From Tropicibacter naphthalenivorans (GTDB lineage: Bacteria > Pseudomonadota > Alphaproteobacteria > Rhodobacterales > Rhodobacteraceae): a DNA stretch of 64,000 nt. The DNA lies in contig NZ_FWXX01000002.1 in NCBI RefSeq assembly GCF_900176475.1, positions 384,560-448,559 on the forward strand. Direction: 5' to 3'. Position numbers and translations under genes: made by a program. Below, piece by piece: positions 27,207 to 36,700 of this stretch (position 1 is the first letter of the stretch; every line of letters begins with the position of its first letter). Below the pieces are notes generated by a model, which worked only from the letters and a program-made list of their open reading frames with translations, made no database searches and was not told the origin of the DNA.

Positions 27207-27670
27207 GCGTCACCCTTCGTAGGGGCGTCATCGCCCTTGGTCTCAGACGCGGCCTCGGCCTCCAGACGCTCGGCGGCTTTCAGCGCCTCCTCGGCCTCGC
27301 GGGCCTTGCGTTCGGCGGCCTTGCGCGCGGCAGAGGCTTCGATCTTTTTGCGGGCCTCTTCGCGCTCGGCGGCCAGTTTGCCGGTCTCGCTGCTGGGGTC
27401 GAGGTTGGTCATCGACTTGGCCGCATCCTTGACCCCGTCCATGGCCGCGCCAACGGGGTTGGTCGCGGTTTTAAAGGTCTTGGCCACGTCCTGCACGCCA
27501 GACTGGTCCGCCGCGTCATTCATGGCACGGCTGAACTCGCGCGCCATTCCGCGGGCCTTGCCCATGAACTGGCCCACCTTGCGAAACAGCATCGGCAGAT
27601 CCTTGGGACCGACGACGATCAACGCCACGATCCCGATCAGCATCAGCTCTGTCCAGCCAAGATCAAACAT
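27203..27670 (-). CDS. tatB: Sec-independent protein translocase TatB
   Basis: A 155-residue protein. [20 protein letters not shown] is the single N-terminal helix with the G-W-x-E-L motif of TatB, and [20 protein letters not shown] is the amphipathic helix. The tail (residues 80-155) is charged coiled-coil rich in Ala, Glu and Lys. It forms the TatBC receptor for folded, twin-arginine-tagged proteins. It starts three bases after the tatA stop and overlaps tatC by four bases. Confidence 0.95.
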   Translation of the reverse strand: MFDLGWTELMLIGIVALIVVGPKDLPMLFRKVGQFMGKARGMAREFSRAMNDAADQSGVQDVAKTFKTATNPVGAAMDGVKDAAKSMTNLDPSSETGKLAAEREEARKKIEASAARKAAERKAREAEEALKAAERLEAEAASETKGDDAPTKGDA

Positions 27671-27673
27671 GGT

Positions 27674-27889
27674 TTAGACCTTGTCTTTCTCTTCGGCGGG
27701 GGTGACGTCCTTGGCCTCGGCGGCCTTTTCGTCCTCAAGCTCTTTGGCGCCCTCGTCGACACCCTTTTTGAAGGCGGTGATGCCCTTGCCGACCTCACCC
27801 ATGAGGCCAGAGATTTTGCCGCGGCCGAACAGGACCAGCACCACGACGGCGATCAGCAGAAGGCCCGGAAGGCCGATATTGTTGAGCAT
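27674..27889 (-). CDS. tatA: Sec-independent protein translocase TatA
   Basis: A 71-residue pore-forming subunit. Helix [14 protein letters not shown] at residues 9-22 is followed by the F-G-x-G-K-I amphipathic helix and a highly charged tail ending EEKDKV. GGAGAGAG lies just before the ATG. First gene of tatA-tatB-tatC-ATPase, divergent from the WYL regulator at 28062. Confidence 0.96.
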   Translation of the reverse strand: MLNNIGLPGLLLIAVVVLVLFGRGKISGLMGEVGKGITAFKKGVDEGAKELEDEKAAEAKDVTPAEEKDKV

Positions 27890-28011
27890 TGCTCTCTCCT
27901 TAGTCCGTGGGGATTTTCCCCGCGATGAATTCCGTCCGATGTATGTATCGGCTTCGCGCCAAGGCGAAAAGCACCAAACTGCACCGCTTTGAGGGTGTTT
28001 GTGTCATGAGG

Positions 28012-28042
28012 TTGTCAGTTGTCAGGATTTTGTCAGTATAGG
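28012..28042 (+). promoter_or_regulatory. three direct TTGTCAG repeats in the WYL-gene promoter
   Basis: Exact TTGTCAG copies lie at 28012-28018, 28019-28025 and 28030-28036, followed by TATAGG at 28037. TTGTCA at 28012 with TATAGG could form a promoter with a 19-base spacer. The repeats sit 26-50 bases before the start of a YafY-like regulator, a natural place for autoregulation, and also within the tatA-divergent region. Confidence 0.5.
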
Positions 28043-28061
28043 CGCAACTGGAGGCTCGAAA

Positions 28062-28757
28062 ATGAATCGCAAAGACCGGCTTTTCGCCCTGATGCAGCGC
28101 CTGCGCGATGGGCAATTGCACACCGCAGAGGCAATGGCGCAGGACCTTGGGGTGTCCGTGCGCACGATCTATCGCGACATGGAGGTGCTGGCAGAATCAG
28201 GTGTGCCGGTCGAAGGGGCGCGCGGCTATGGCTACACGGCCCAAGCGGCGATCACCCTGCCCCCCTTGAACCTGACCGAAACAGAGCTGGAGGCGTTGCA
28301 CGTCGCCCTCGCGGCCCTCGGCGCATCGGACCTGCCCGAGATGTCAGAGGCGGCGCGGTCGCTGTCCGCCAAGATCGACGCCATCCTGCCAGAGGACAGC
28401 AGCGCGCCGTCCGCCTCTTTCGGCTTTGCCACCCATGCCTTTGCCGAGGCGGCGCGCGGCTTTGCCCATATGCCCAGCATCCGCGCCGCGATCCGGGCGC
28501 GGCAAAAGCTGCGGATCACGCGGGCGGGCGCGGTGCACGACATTCGCCCGCTGCACTTGGATTACTGGGGGCGCGTCTGGACCTGCATCGCCTGGGAGGA
28601 GACCGCGAACGACTTCCTGTCCTTGCGCATCGACCGCATCGACAGCGTCACCCCCCTGCCGGGGCTGTTCGTGGACGAGCCGGGCAAGCGCTTTGCCGAC
28701 TGGCAGGCCCGTACAAAAGACGAAGCCCCCCTTCGCCAGCGCAAAGAGGGGCCTTGA
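28062..28757 (+). CDS. HTH/WYL-domain transcriptional regulator (YafY type)
   Basis: A 231-residue regulator. Residues 1-55 form a DeoR-like helix-turn-helix: RKDRLFALMQRLRDGQLHTA, then MAQDLGVSVRTIYRDMEVL. The C-terminal part holds the WYL-type ligand domain (IRPLHLDYWGRVWTCIAWEE near 166-185, with DYWG in place of W-Y-L). Such proteins sense small molecules or nucleotides and repress or activate nearby genes. GGAGG precedes the ATG at 28062. Direct repeats in its own promoter suggest autoregulation. It converges with the aldolase gene, 21 bases apart. The ligand is unknown. Confidence 0.88.
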   Translation: MNRKDRLFALMQRLRDGQLHTAEAMAQDLGVSVRTIYRDMEVLAESGVPVEGARGYGYTAQAAITLPPLNLTETELEALHVALAALGASDLPEMSEAARSLSAKIDAILPEDSSAPSASFGFATHAFAEAARGFAHMPSIRAAIRARQKLRITRAGAVHDIRPLHLDYWGRVWTCIAWEETANDFLSLRIDRIDSVTPLPGLFVDEPGKRFADWQARTKDEAPLRQRKEGP

Positions 28758-28778
28758 TCGTCTGACTGAGGGAACAGA

Positions 28779-29675
28779 TCAGAGCGAAGCTTGGTAGATC
28801 TTGTCGATGTTCGCGCCGAGCGCCGCGTTGAACTCTTCGTCCGACTGCTGCTTGGACAGACCTTCGGCCAACGCGCGGCTGAAAGAGGCGATCATCTTGG
28901 GCTGCTTGGACAGACGCGCGCAGGCGTCGTCGGTGGTGTAGCCGCCCGACAGCGCCACAACGCGCAGCACGCGCGGGTGGTCGGCCAGATCGTCGTACAG
29001 GCCCGCCTCGTTCGGGATGGTCAGCTTGAGCATCACGTTCTGATCGTCGGCCAGCGCGTCCAGCTGCGCGGTGATCTCGGCCTTGAGGATCGCCTCGGCC
29101 TCGGACTTGGTGGCAGAGTTGATGTCGACCTCGGGCTCGATGATCGGCACCATGCCGCAGGACACCACGGTCTTGCCGACCTCGAACTGCTGGGCGACCA
29201 CGGCCTTGATGCCCTCGGGGTTCGCCTCGTGGATGACCGAGCGTTCCTTGGTGCCAAAGATGCCAAAGGTGGCGGCTTCTTTCAGCGTGTCCTCAAGGCC
29301 AGGGATCGGTTTCATCATCTGAACGCCGTTCGCCTTGTCGTCGAGACCCTTGTCGATCTTGAGGAACGGCACGATGCCGCGATCTTCCCACAGGGCCTTG
29401 GCGGTGGGCTTGCCGTCCACTTCGCCGCGCATGGTGCGTTCGAACAGGATCGCGCCCAGCACCTTGTCCTTGGTGAAATCGGGGGCCTTGATGATGCGCG
29501 TGCGCATGGCATGGATTTCGGCGAACATCGCCTCTTCGCCGTCGTACATGTCTTCGGTGACGCCATAAAGCCCCAGCGCCTTGGGGGTCGAGCCGCCCGA
29601 CTGATCCAGCGCCGCGATAAAGCCTTTGCCGTTGGTCATCTGCGCAGCCATCTGCGCGAAAGTGTCTGTAGACAT
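28779..29675 (-). CDS. fda: fructose-bisphosphate aldolase, class I
   Basis: A 298-residue Schiff-base aldolase cleaving fructose 1,6-bisphosphate in glycolysis and gluconeogenesis. GFIAALDQSGGSTPKAL near residues 18-34 is the family N-terminal phosphate-binding block; FLKIDKGLD and VMLKLTIPNEAGLY provide active-site lysines; VVALSGGYTTDDA binds the second phosphate. The start MSTDTFAQM at 29675 has GAGGG six bases before it; an upstream ATG at 29750 adds 25 unconserved residues. No metal-ligand His motif of class II is seen. Single-gene unit. Confidence 0.95.
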   Translation of the reverse strand: MSTDTFAQMAAQMTNGKGFIAALDQSGGSTPKALGLYGVTEDMYDGEEAMFAEIHAMRTRIIKAPDFTKDKVLGAILFERTMRGEVDGKPTAKALWEDRGIVPFLKIDKGLDDKANGVQMMKPIPGLEDTLKEAATFGIFGTKERSVIHEANPEGIKAVVAQQFEVGKTVVSCGMVPIIEPEVDINSATKSEAEAILKAEITAQLDALADDQNVMLKLTIPNEAGLYDDLADHPRVLRVVALSGGYTTDDACARLSKQPKMIASFSRALAEGLSKQQSDEEFNAALGANIDKIYQASL

Positions 29676-29792
29676 GTCGCCCTCATGAGGTGAGTAAGAA
29701 TGAATTAACCCTTCGTTACACAAAGCTGTGAAGGCGGTATAGAGGCTCAACCGCCTGTTATCGCTAAACTTCGGCAGTTCGTCTCAAATGTT

Positions 29793-31154
29793 TCAAATCG
29801 CGGCGGGGCGCTGGGTGACGCGCAGCCAGATCCCATCGCGGGCGCGCACGGTCAGGTGCGCTTCGGGGATGGGATCGCGGCCTTTGACGCGCTCGACTTT
29901 CAGGTCACGCAGCAGCAGCGACAGCAGCAAAGGCCCCTCGACCATGGCAAAGCCTGCCCCCGTGCAGACCCGCGGCCCGGCGGAAAACGGGATATAGGCG
30001 TCGCGCCCGCATTGCTTGCCGTTCTCGGTCTGCCAGCGGGTCGGGTCGAACTCATCCGGGCGCTCCCACAGGCGTTCGTGGCGATGTAAATGCCATGGGC
30101 TAAGGACGATTTGGGACGATTTCGGGAGTTTTCTGTCACGAAACGCCTCTGGGCAGGTCGTTTGGCGCACCATCATCGGCACCGGCGGATAAAGCCGCAG
30201 CGTCTCGCGGAACACATCGCGGCTGAGGCGCAGTTTCGAGACATCGCCAAAGTTTTCGCCTTGCAGCAGCTGCGCCTCGGTCGCCAGACGGTCCTGCCAG
30301 TCGGGGTAAAGCGCCATCAGGTACAGCGCCCAGCCAAGCGCGCTGGCACTGGTTTCATGCCCCGCGAGGAAAAAGATCGCCACTTGGTCGACCATCTCCT
30401 CGGCGCTAAAGGTCTCGCCGGTTTCGGGATCAACTGTGGTCATGATCTTCGTGGCCAGATCGTCCGGCGCGGTGCCTGCCTTGATCTGCGCCATGCGGTC
30501 GGCGGTCAACTGGGCAATCAGCCCGCGAATGCGCTGCGCCGCCGCCCGCGTGTCCTTGCGGAAAAAGCGCGGCATCCAGCGCGGCAAAGGCACAAAGGCG
30601 GCGATGTTCAGGATCGGCTGGGTGCGCTGGTAGGCGCGGAATTCGTGAAAGACGGCGCTGGCGACCTCGTCCTCGATCGGGATCGAAAACAGCGTGCGAA
30701 AGATCACGTCGGCGGCGGCGTGGCTGGTGATCTCTTCGATTTCCACGTCCTGCCCGGCGCGCTCGGTTAGCCGTTTCAAAGCCGCCTCTGCCGCCTGCCA
30801 CATGGCCGGATAGGTTTCGCGCAGGCGGCCGCCTTCGAACGCCGGGTCGATGATGCGTCGCTGCCGCTGCCATTGCGCGCCATTGGTCAGGAACACGCTG
30901 TCACCCAGCAAGGGTCGCAGCCCTTCGGAAATGCGCGAGGATTTGGGGAAATCCATCGGGCGATCCTTGAGCACGGTTTTGACCAGCTCGGGCTGGTTGA
31001 CCAGATAGGACCGGAAAAAGGGCGTCTTGAACTCGGCCATCCACGCCCGGTACAGCCGCGCGGGCTGGGCCGAGAGGATGTCGGCGCGGAACAGTTTGAC
31101 GTATTTGAGCAAGGACACACGGTTGGGCCGCGCGGCGGGTTTCGGCGGGATCAT
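29793..31154 (-). CDS. cytochrome P450
   Basis: A 453-residue monooxygenase. The I-helix oxygen-binding motif AGHETSAS lies near residue 270; the K-helix E-x-x-R is in FRETLRLYPPVPM; the haem loop FSAGPRVCTG is at 390-399 with ligand Cys397. There is no N-terminal membrane anchor, so it is probably soluble. No ferredoxin or reductase gene is adjacent. Its GTG/ATG region overlaps the stop of the upstream hydrolase-like gene by four bases (31151-31154), so the two are co-translated. Substrate not predictable; fatty acids or terpenoids are possible by resemblance to CYP102/CYP4-like motifs. Confidence 0.95.
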   Translation of the reverse strand: MIPPKPAARPNRVSLLKYVKLFRADILSAQPARLYRAWMAEFKTPFFRSYLVNQPELVKTVLKDRPMDFPKSSRISEGLRPLLGDSVFLTNGAQWQRQRRIIDPAFEGGRLRETYPAMWQAAEAALKRLTERAGQDVEIEEITSHAAADVIFRTLFSIPIEDEVASAVFHEFRAYQRTQPILNIAAFVPLPRWMPRFFRKDTRAAAQRIRGLIAQLTADRMAQIKAGTAPDDLATKIMTTVDPETGETFSAEEMVDQVAIFFLAGHETSASALGWALYLMALYPDWQDRLATEAQLLQGENFGDVSKLRLSRDVFRETLRLYPPVPMMVRQTTCPEAFRDRKLPKSSQIVLSPWHLHRHERLWERPDEFDPTRWQTENGKQCGRDAYIPFSAGPRVCTGAGFAMVEGPLLLSLLLRDLKVERVKGRDPIPEAHLTVRARDGIWLRVTQRPAAI

Positions 31155-32380
31155 GGCGCGGTGCTCGTGAATTTCGACACCGCCTTGGTCAGGCGGCTGG
31201 CCGAGGGCGGGCGGTCCTGATAGCGCTGAGCCAGCGACAAAGGCCCGGCGGTGATCTGGAAATAGTCGTAGTCCAGCGGCGCATCAAAGGCGCAGAGATA
31301 CTGGAAATGCAGGCGGAAAAAGCGCCAGCGCAGCGCCTTCCAGCGGGCGGGGCTGAGGCTGCGGGTGAACTGCGCCGAAAAGACCAGCGGCCAGAGTTTG
31401 TTTTCGGGCGCAACGCCGGAGACGCTGACCGGGTCACACAGAGCAAAGGCGCAGCCGTCGCCGGGCGCGGTCACATCGACCCAGGTCAGGGCGTTTTGCG
31501 CCGCCAAAAACTGCAAATCGGCCCTCAGACGCCACGCATCGCGCAGGAAAGACACCATGGGCACCACTTGCCCGAGGCTGAGGAAGGCCAGTTTCGGGCC
31601 TTGGTCCGGCACGCGCCCTTGGCGGATCAGATCGGACAGGATCGAGACCGCCAGATGCGCGCCCGAGGAATGGCCGACAATCAGGACTTCATCCACATCC
31701 GTGGTCAACGCCTCGGCGATGATGTCCGCAAACTCGGCCATGCGGGTTTCCAGCTCTGGCGGGTTGGCACCGCGATGCTGGGCCGAATAGGCGTAGTCGT
31801 GCATCAGGTAGTAGGCAAAGAACTTGCCGTCTTTCTTCTTGAACCAGCGCAGCAGGGCATGGCCAGCGGCGGCCCCAAGCGCCGCGCCGAGGAGCGTCGT
31901 CAGAGTGTTGCCAAGGCTGCCGAGTTTTGCGCCGAGGGCGGTCAGGCACAGGGCGAGCAAAGCCTGAAGCAGCAGCATCCCGATGGGATAGAGCGCCGCG
32001 ATCACCGGCCCTTTGCGCAGGCGCATGAGGCGGAACAAAGCGCCGGTGGCGATGTACTCCCAAGCGGTGCGGACCAGCTGCGCGTAGGTGGCGGGGATCG
32101 AGGTTTCCATGCTGCCGCGGACGATGTCGGACCAGACGAGGACTTCGACGTCCGCTTGGGTTGTGTCTTGCGCGATCTCGCTGGAGACGCGCCAGCCGTA
32201 GAGGCCGCCGGTTTGCTTGGGGCTGAGGGTTAGCTCGTAGCCGGAGATGGCCGCCTGGGCGGTGCCTTCCTTGCGGTAGAGTTCGCGATAACGCCGGGGG
32301 TGAATGGGATCGTAGCCGGGAATGTAGAAGACCCGGCGTTTCGTGACATCTTGTTTGCGGGTGTGCTGCTCTGAACTCAT
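31151..32380 (-). CDS. membrane-associated alpha/beta-hydrolase-like protein
   Basis: A 409-residue protein. VFYIPGYDPIHPRRYRELYR (residues 17-36) is a strand followed by an oxyanion-type loop; two hydrophobic helices lie at about 122-150 and 153-172; VDEVLIVGHSSGAHLAVSIL near 228-247 is a clear nucleophile elbow (G-H-S-S-G). A possible acid and His lie further on, but are not certain. This looks like a lipase or esterase with a membrane hairpin inserted into the fold. It overlaps the P450 gene at its 3' end, which suggests a shared substrate, perhaps a lipid or ester. Exact function unknown. Confidence 0.75.
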   Translation of the reverse strand: MSSEQHTRKQDVTKRRVFYIPGYDPIHPRRYRELYRKEGTAQAAISGYELTLSPKQTGGLYGWRVSSEIAQDTTQADVEVLVWSDIVRGSMETSIPATYAQLVRTAWEYIATGALFRLMRLRKGPVIAALYPIGMLLLQALLALCLTALGAKLGSLGNTLTTLLGAALGAAAGHALLRWFKKKDGKFFAYYLMHDYAYSAQHRGANPPELETRMAEFADIIAEALTTDVDEVLIVGHSSGAHLAVSILSDLIRQGRVPDQGPKLAFLSLGQVVPMVSFLRDAWRLRADLQFLAAQNALTWVDVTAPGDGCAFALCDPVSVSGVAPENKLWPLVFSAQFTRSLSPARWKALRWRFFRLHFQYLCAFDAPLDYDYFQITAGPLSLAQRYQDRPPSASRLTKAVSKFTSTAP

Positions 32381-32480
32381 GACCCGTCCCTTGGTTTAGG
32401 GAAAGAGTAACGGTGATTTTCGGCCAGAGTAAGGCCCGGGTGTGGGTTTTTGGTGTGGATGGGGGCGTCTGGGGGTGGGC

Positions 32481-32502
32481 AAAATTATTGATTAATAATT
32501 TT
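32481..32502. repeat. AT-rich inverted repeat
   Basis: Perfect nine-base arms AAAATTATT (32481-32489) and AATAATTTT (32494-32502) enclose GATT. It is strikingly AT-rich for this genome and immediately precedes repeat copy D. Confidence 0.6.
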
Positions 32503-32570
32503 GGTGGGGGCGTTGCCCCCGGCCTGCGGCCTCCCCCAGGATATTTGGAAAGAGAAGAAGACGCGGGCGG
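32503..32570 (+). repeat. dispersed intergenic repeat, copy D
   Basis: Hairpin GGGGGC-GTT-GCCCCC (32506-32520), hairpin GGCC-TGC-GGCC (32521-32531), then CTCCCCCAGGATATTTGGAA and AGAGAAGAAG. The core ends 11 bases from the stop codon of ccdA, which is read leftward. In the ccdA sense direction it is CTTCTTCTCTTTCC followed by AAATATCC and the hairpins. Confidence 0.75.
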
Positions 32571-33314
32571 TTAGCCGAGGCTGCCGAGGGCTGGAAAGGT
32601 GTCGAGGAGCCAGAAGCTGAGCGCGGAGAATCCCCCCGTCAGCATCAGCAAGCCGATGGTCCACAGCAGCAGGCCCATGGCGCGTTCTATCCGCTCCATG
32701 TGGCGTTTCATCCAGTTCATGGCCCCGGTGAGGCGCGGCAGGAAGGCGGCAACCAGCAGGAAGGGCACGCCGAGGCCAAGCGCGTAGATTGCCAGCAGCA
32801 GGGTTCCGCGCGCGACGGAGGCTTCGGAAGCAGCGAGCGACAGGATCGCGCCCAGCTGCGGGCCAATGCAGGGGGTCCAGCCGAAAGCGAAGGCGAGGCC
32901 GAGGATGTAGGCGCCAAAGGCCGAGCCGCCTTGGTCCCCTGCGTCGAGGCGGGCTTCGCGGTCGAGGAAGCCGATCCGGTAGACGCCAACGAAATGCGCG
33001 CCGAAGATCATCACGATCACGCCGGCGACCGTGTTGAAATACGCTTGGTATTGCAGCAGAGCGCGCCCCGCGGCGGAGGCGGCGACCCCCAGCAGCAGGA
33101 AGACCGTCGAGAGGCCCATGACAAAGAACAGCGCCGCCAGCAGCGCCTTGTTGCGGCTGTGGCTGAGGTCGGACATCGAGACGCCGCTCATATAGGCGAG
33201 GTAAGGCGGGACCACCGGCAGCACGCAGGGGCTGAGGAAGGATATCAGCCCCGCCACCAGCGCAACAAGCATGGCGGGCAAGAGCGATGCGTCTATGATC
33301 TCGATTCCGAACAT
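32571..33314 (-). CDS. ccdA: CcdA-type cytochrome c biogenesis / thiol-reducing membrane protein
   Basis: A 247-residue protein with six transmembrane helices, the CcdA length rather than that of full DsbD. FLSPCVLPVVPPYLAYMSG near residues 26-44 and GWTPCIGPQLG near 144-154 each carry one of the redox cysteines (P-C-x-x-P and P-C-x-G-P). It passes electrons from cytosolic thioredoxin to periplasmic partners for haem attachment or disulfide reduction. The cytochrome c genes at 61245 and 61701 would be clients. It is divergent from tusA, also a thiol/sulfur gene. Confidence 0.92.
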   Translation of the reverse strand: MFGIEIIDASLLPAMLVALVAGLISFLSPCVLPVVPPYLAYMSGVSMSDLSHSRNKALLAALFFVMGLSTVFLLLGVAASAAGRALLQYQAYFNTVAGVIVMIFGAHFVGVYRIGFLDREARLDAGDQGGSAFGAYILGLAFAFGWTPCIGPQLGAILSLAASEASVARGTLLLAIYALGLGVPFLLVAAFLPRLTGAMNWMKRHMERIERAMGLLLWTIGLLMLTGGFSALSFWLLDTFPALGSLG

Positions 33315-33446
33315 GGGGTTGGCTTACGCCAATTCCACGGCGGCGTCACGGTGCAAGGCGGTCACATCCTTGTGGCGGGGATGAAACATGCGGGCGGGCG
33401 GGGAAAAGTGGTTTTCGCGCGGGGCCGTGCGCGCTAGATCAGAGGC

Positions 33447-33668
33447 ATGGAACATGAACTTGATGCTTTGGGGCTGCTGTGCCCCCTGCCCGTTTTGAAA
33501 GCGCGCAAGCGGATGCAGGCTTTGCGCGCCGGGGATCGCTTGCGCGTGGTGACGGACGATCCGGCCGCGGTGATCGACATGCCGCATTTTTGCAATGAGG
33601 CCGGGCATATGTTGCTGTCTTCGGAGGAAGATGGAGACGCCATGATTTGGCTGATCGAGAAGCGGTAA
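33447..33668 (+). CDS. tusA: TusA-family sulfurtransferase
   Basis: A 73-residue protein of the SirA/TusA/YedF family. LDALGLLCPLPVLKARKRM near residues 5-23 holds the C-P-x-P motif whose Cys carries persulfide sulfur. The beta-alpha-beta-alpha fold is complete (VVTDDPAAVIDMPHFCNEAGH, then AMIWLIEK). It relays sulfur for tRNA thiolation or molybdenum-cofactor and related pathways. Small single gene between divergent ccdA and a bidirectional terminator shared with rne. Confidence 0.92.
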   Translation: MEHELDALGLLCPLPVLKARKRMQALRAGDRLRVVTDDPAAVIDMPHFCNEAGHMLLSSEEDGDAMIWLIEKR

Positions 33669-33748
33669 ATCGGCGTTTCGGCCCTGAAGTGCCCGATTTC
33701 GTGCAGAGACGCCGGATTGATCCAACCAGATTGACGCCTTTTAAACAT

Positions 33749-33778
33749 AAAAAGCCCCGCCGGTTGGCGGGGCTTTTT
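33749..33778. terminator. bidirectional Rho-independent terminator between tusA and rne
   Basis: A perfect 13-base stem, AAAAAGCCCCGCC (33749-33761) with GGCGGGGCTTTTT (33766-33778), has a GGTT loop. It carries a T-run on both strands and lies between the convergent tusA (+) and rne (-) genes, so it can end both transcripts. Confidence 0.92.
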
Positions 33779-33799
33779 GTGTCTGCGCTGCGCGCGAGG

Positions 33800-36700
33800 T
33801 TAGCGACCCAGAGACCACCAGCCGCGGCGCTTGGGCTTGTCTTCCTCGGCCTCCGCGCTCTGCGGCTCGGCCTCGGCAGCGACGGGCTCGGGCGCGGCGT
33901 CCTCTGCCGGGGTCTCCTCGGCTTTGGCTTCCTCGGCTTTGGCTTCCTCGGCCTCGGGCTCTTCGGCCTTGGGCGCGGTATCCCCCATCACCTGCGCGAT
34001 GATGTCAGAGGCCTTGACGCGGGTGCGTTTAGGCTTGGCATCTTCGGCTTTCGGGGCGTCGTCAGTGGGCGCTTCAGCGGTCGGTTCGGGGGCCGCAGGC
34101 GCTTCGGCCTTGGGCTCCTCTGCCGGGGTGTCTGCGGCAGCGGCTGGCTCGGGCGTTTGTGCCGGTGCGTCCTCTGCCGGGGCCGCCTCCGCCGCGACCG
34201 GCGCGGGCGTTTCGGCCTCTGCGGGTGCCTCGGGGGCCGCCTCAGACTGTGCTTCGGCTTGCGTCTCTTCCTTTTGATCGTCCTTCTTGGACTTGGAGCG
34301 AGAACGCGACCGGGACCGCGAGCGGGATTTCTTGGGCTTGTCCGTCTCGGCAGCCTCTTCGCCCGACTCTTGCGGTTTCACCTCGGTGGCTGCGCCATCG
34401 GCTTCGGCGGCTGCGCCATCGGCTTCGATGGCTTGACCATCGCTGTCGGGCTTGTCCGACGTGTCCGATTTATCAGCGGTTTCGCCGTTATCGCCGTTCT
34501 CACCGTTCGACTTGGACCGCGAGCGCGAGCGCGACCGGCGGCGGCGCTTTTTCTTGGGCTTGTCCTCTTCGGACCCGGCCTCGGGCGCAGGGGCATCGGT
34601 GCTCTCGATCACCTCGGCGTCTTCGATCTCTTGGGCTTCGGCGGCGGCTTCTTCGTCGAGCTGCTCCATCAGCTTGGAGTCGACCGACACCACCGGCGCC
34701 GTCGCCTCGGGAACCGAGCGGGTCGCGGTCTTGAACTTTTCAAGCGTGAAGTCCGGCGAGACCAGATGCGGGTCGCCCTCAACGCGGACGGACATGCCGT
34801 AGCGCGCCTCGATCTGGGCGATATGCTCGCGCTTTTGATTCATCAGGTAGTTGGCGATGCCCACCGGCACCTTGACCAGAACCTCGCGCGAGCGGCGGCG
34901 CACGCCCTCTTCTTCGATCTGGCGCAGCACTTGCAGGGCAAGGTTGTCGTCCGAGCGGATCAAGCCGGTGCCGTGGCAGGCCGGGCACGGCTGGGTCGTC
35001 GCCTCGATCATGCCGGGACGCAGACGCTGACGCGACATTTCCATCAGGCCAAAGCCCGAGATGCGGCCCACCTGGATGCGCGCGCGGTCGGTTTTCAGCT
35101 TGTCCTTGATGCGTTTTTCGACGGCGGCGTTGTTCTTGCGCTCGTCCATGTCGATAAAGTCGATGACGATCAGACCGGCGAGATCACGCAGACGCAGCTG
35201 GCGCGCCACCTCTTCGGCGGCCTCAAGGTTGGTCTTGAGCGCGGTCTCTTCGATCGAGCCCTCTTTGGTGGCGCGGCCAGAGTTCACGTCGATGGCGACC
35301 AGCGCCTCGGTCACGCCGATGACGATGTAACCGCCCGATTTCAGCTGCACGACCGGGTTGAACATCCCGCCAAGGTAGCTTTCCACCTGGTAGCGCGCGA
35401 ACAGCGGCATCTGGTCCTGGTAGTGTTTCACGTTCTTGGCGTGGGACGGCATGATCATCTTCATGAAGTCCTTGGCGATGCGGTAGCCGCCTTCGCCCTC
35501 GACAAACACTTCGTCGATGTCGCGGTTATACAGGTCGCGGATCGAGCGTTTGATCAGGTCGCCTTCTTCGTAGATCTTGGCGGGCGCGATGGATTTCAGC
35601 GTCAGCTCGCGGATCTGTTCCCACAGGCGCTGGAGGTATTCGTAGTCGCGCTTGATCTCGGTCTTGGTGCGTTTCGCACCGGCGGTGCGCACGATCAGGC
35701 CCGCGCCCTTGGGCACGTCGATCTCGTTGGCGATGGCCTTGAGTTTGGACCGATCCGCAGCGTTGGTGATCTTGCGGCTGATGCCGCCACCGCGCGCGGT
35801 GTTGGGCATCAGGACGCAGTAGCGGCCCGCGAGGCTAAGGTAGGTGGTCAGGGCCGCGCCCTTGTTGCCACGTTCCTCTTTGACGACCTGCACCAGCATG
35901 ATCTGGCGGACCTTGATGACTTCCTGGATCTTGTAGCGGCGCGGGCGCGGCTTGCGGACCGGACGGATGTCCTCTTCGGTGTCGTCGTCGGCGACGGACT
36001 CGATCTCGTCGTCGCGGTCTTCGGGTTCGGTCGTCTCGGGCTTTTCCGACTTGGTCGATTTGCGGCTGCGCGAGCGCGAGGACCGCTTGGGCGCAGAGAG
36101 TTCCTCGGCGTCGGCTTGCTCCTCGGCGGTGTCCTCTGCCGTGTCTGCTTTTGCGTTGGGCGCATCAGAAGCGTCTTCGGCGGCGACCTCGCGGGCCTCG
36201 GGCGCGTCTTGCTCCGCTGCTTGGGCGGCGTCTGCGTCGGCCTCTGCTTCAGCCGGGGCGTCCTGAGATACTTCCGCAGGCTCGGCGGTCACGACGGCGT
36301 CTTCTTCCTTGGCGCCTTCGGCCATGGGACGCTGCGGCTTGTCTTCGCTGTCCGCGTCTGCTTCTGCGGCGTCACCTTCTGCGGCACCCTCGTCCAAGGG
36401 GGTAACCTCCGGCGTGGATTCCTCGGTCGAGGCAATCTCTGCCGGACCTTCCGCAATCTCGGCGGGGGCCGCCGCTTCCAGAGCGGGTTCTTCGACCACC
36501 TCTTCGACCGCCGCTGCGGGCGCGTCCTGCGCAGGTGCCTCCGCTTCGGGGGCCGCGTTCTGTGCCGGGGCGTCCGCCTCAGAGGGGGTCTCTACAGCTT
36601 CGGCCGCTTCGGCTGCCTGCTCGGCGGCGACCTCATCGGGGTCCGCCACAGGCGCCTCGTGCACGGTTTCCATCGGCGACAGACCTTCGCCCGGCGCGCC

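Noticed and set aside
28722-28757. Imperfect hairpin at the 3' end of the WYL gene
   Set aside because: Stem has mismatches and no T-run; too weak to call a terminator.
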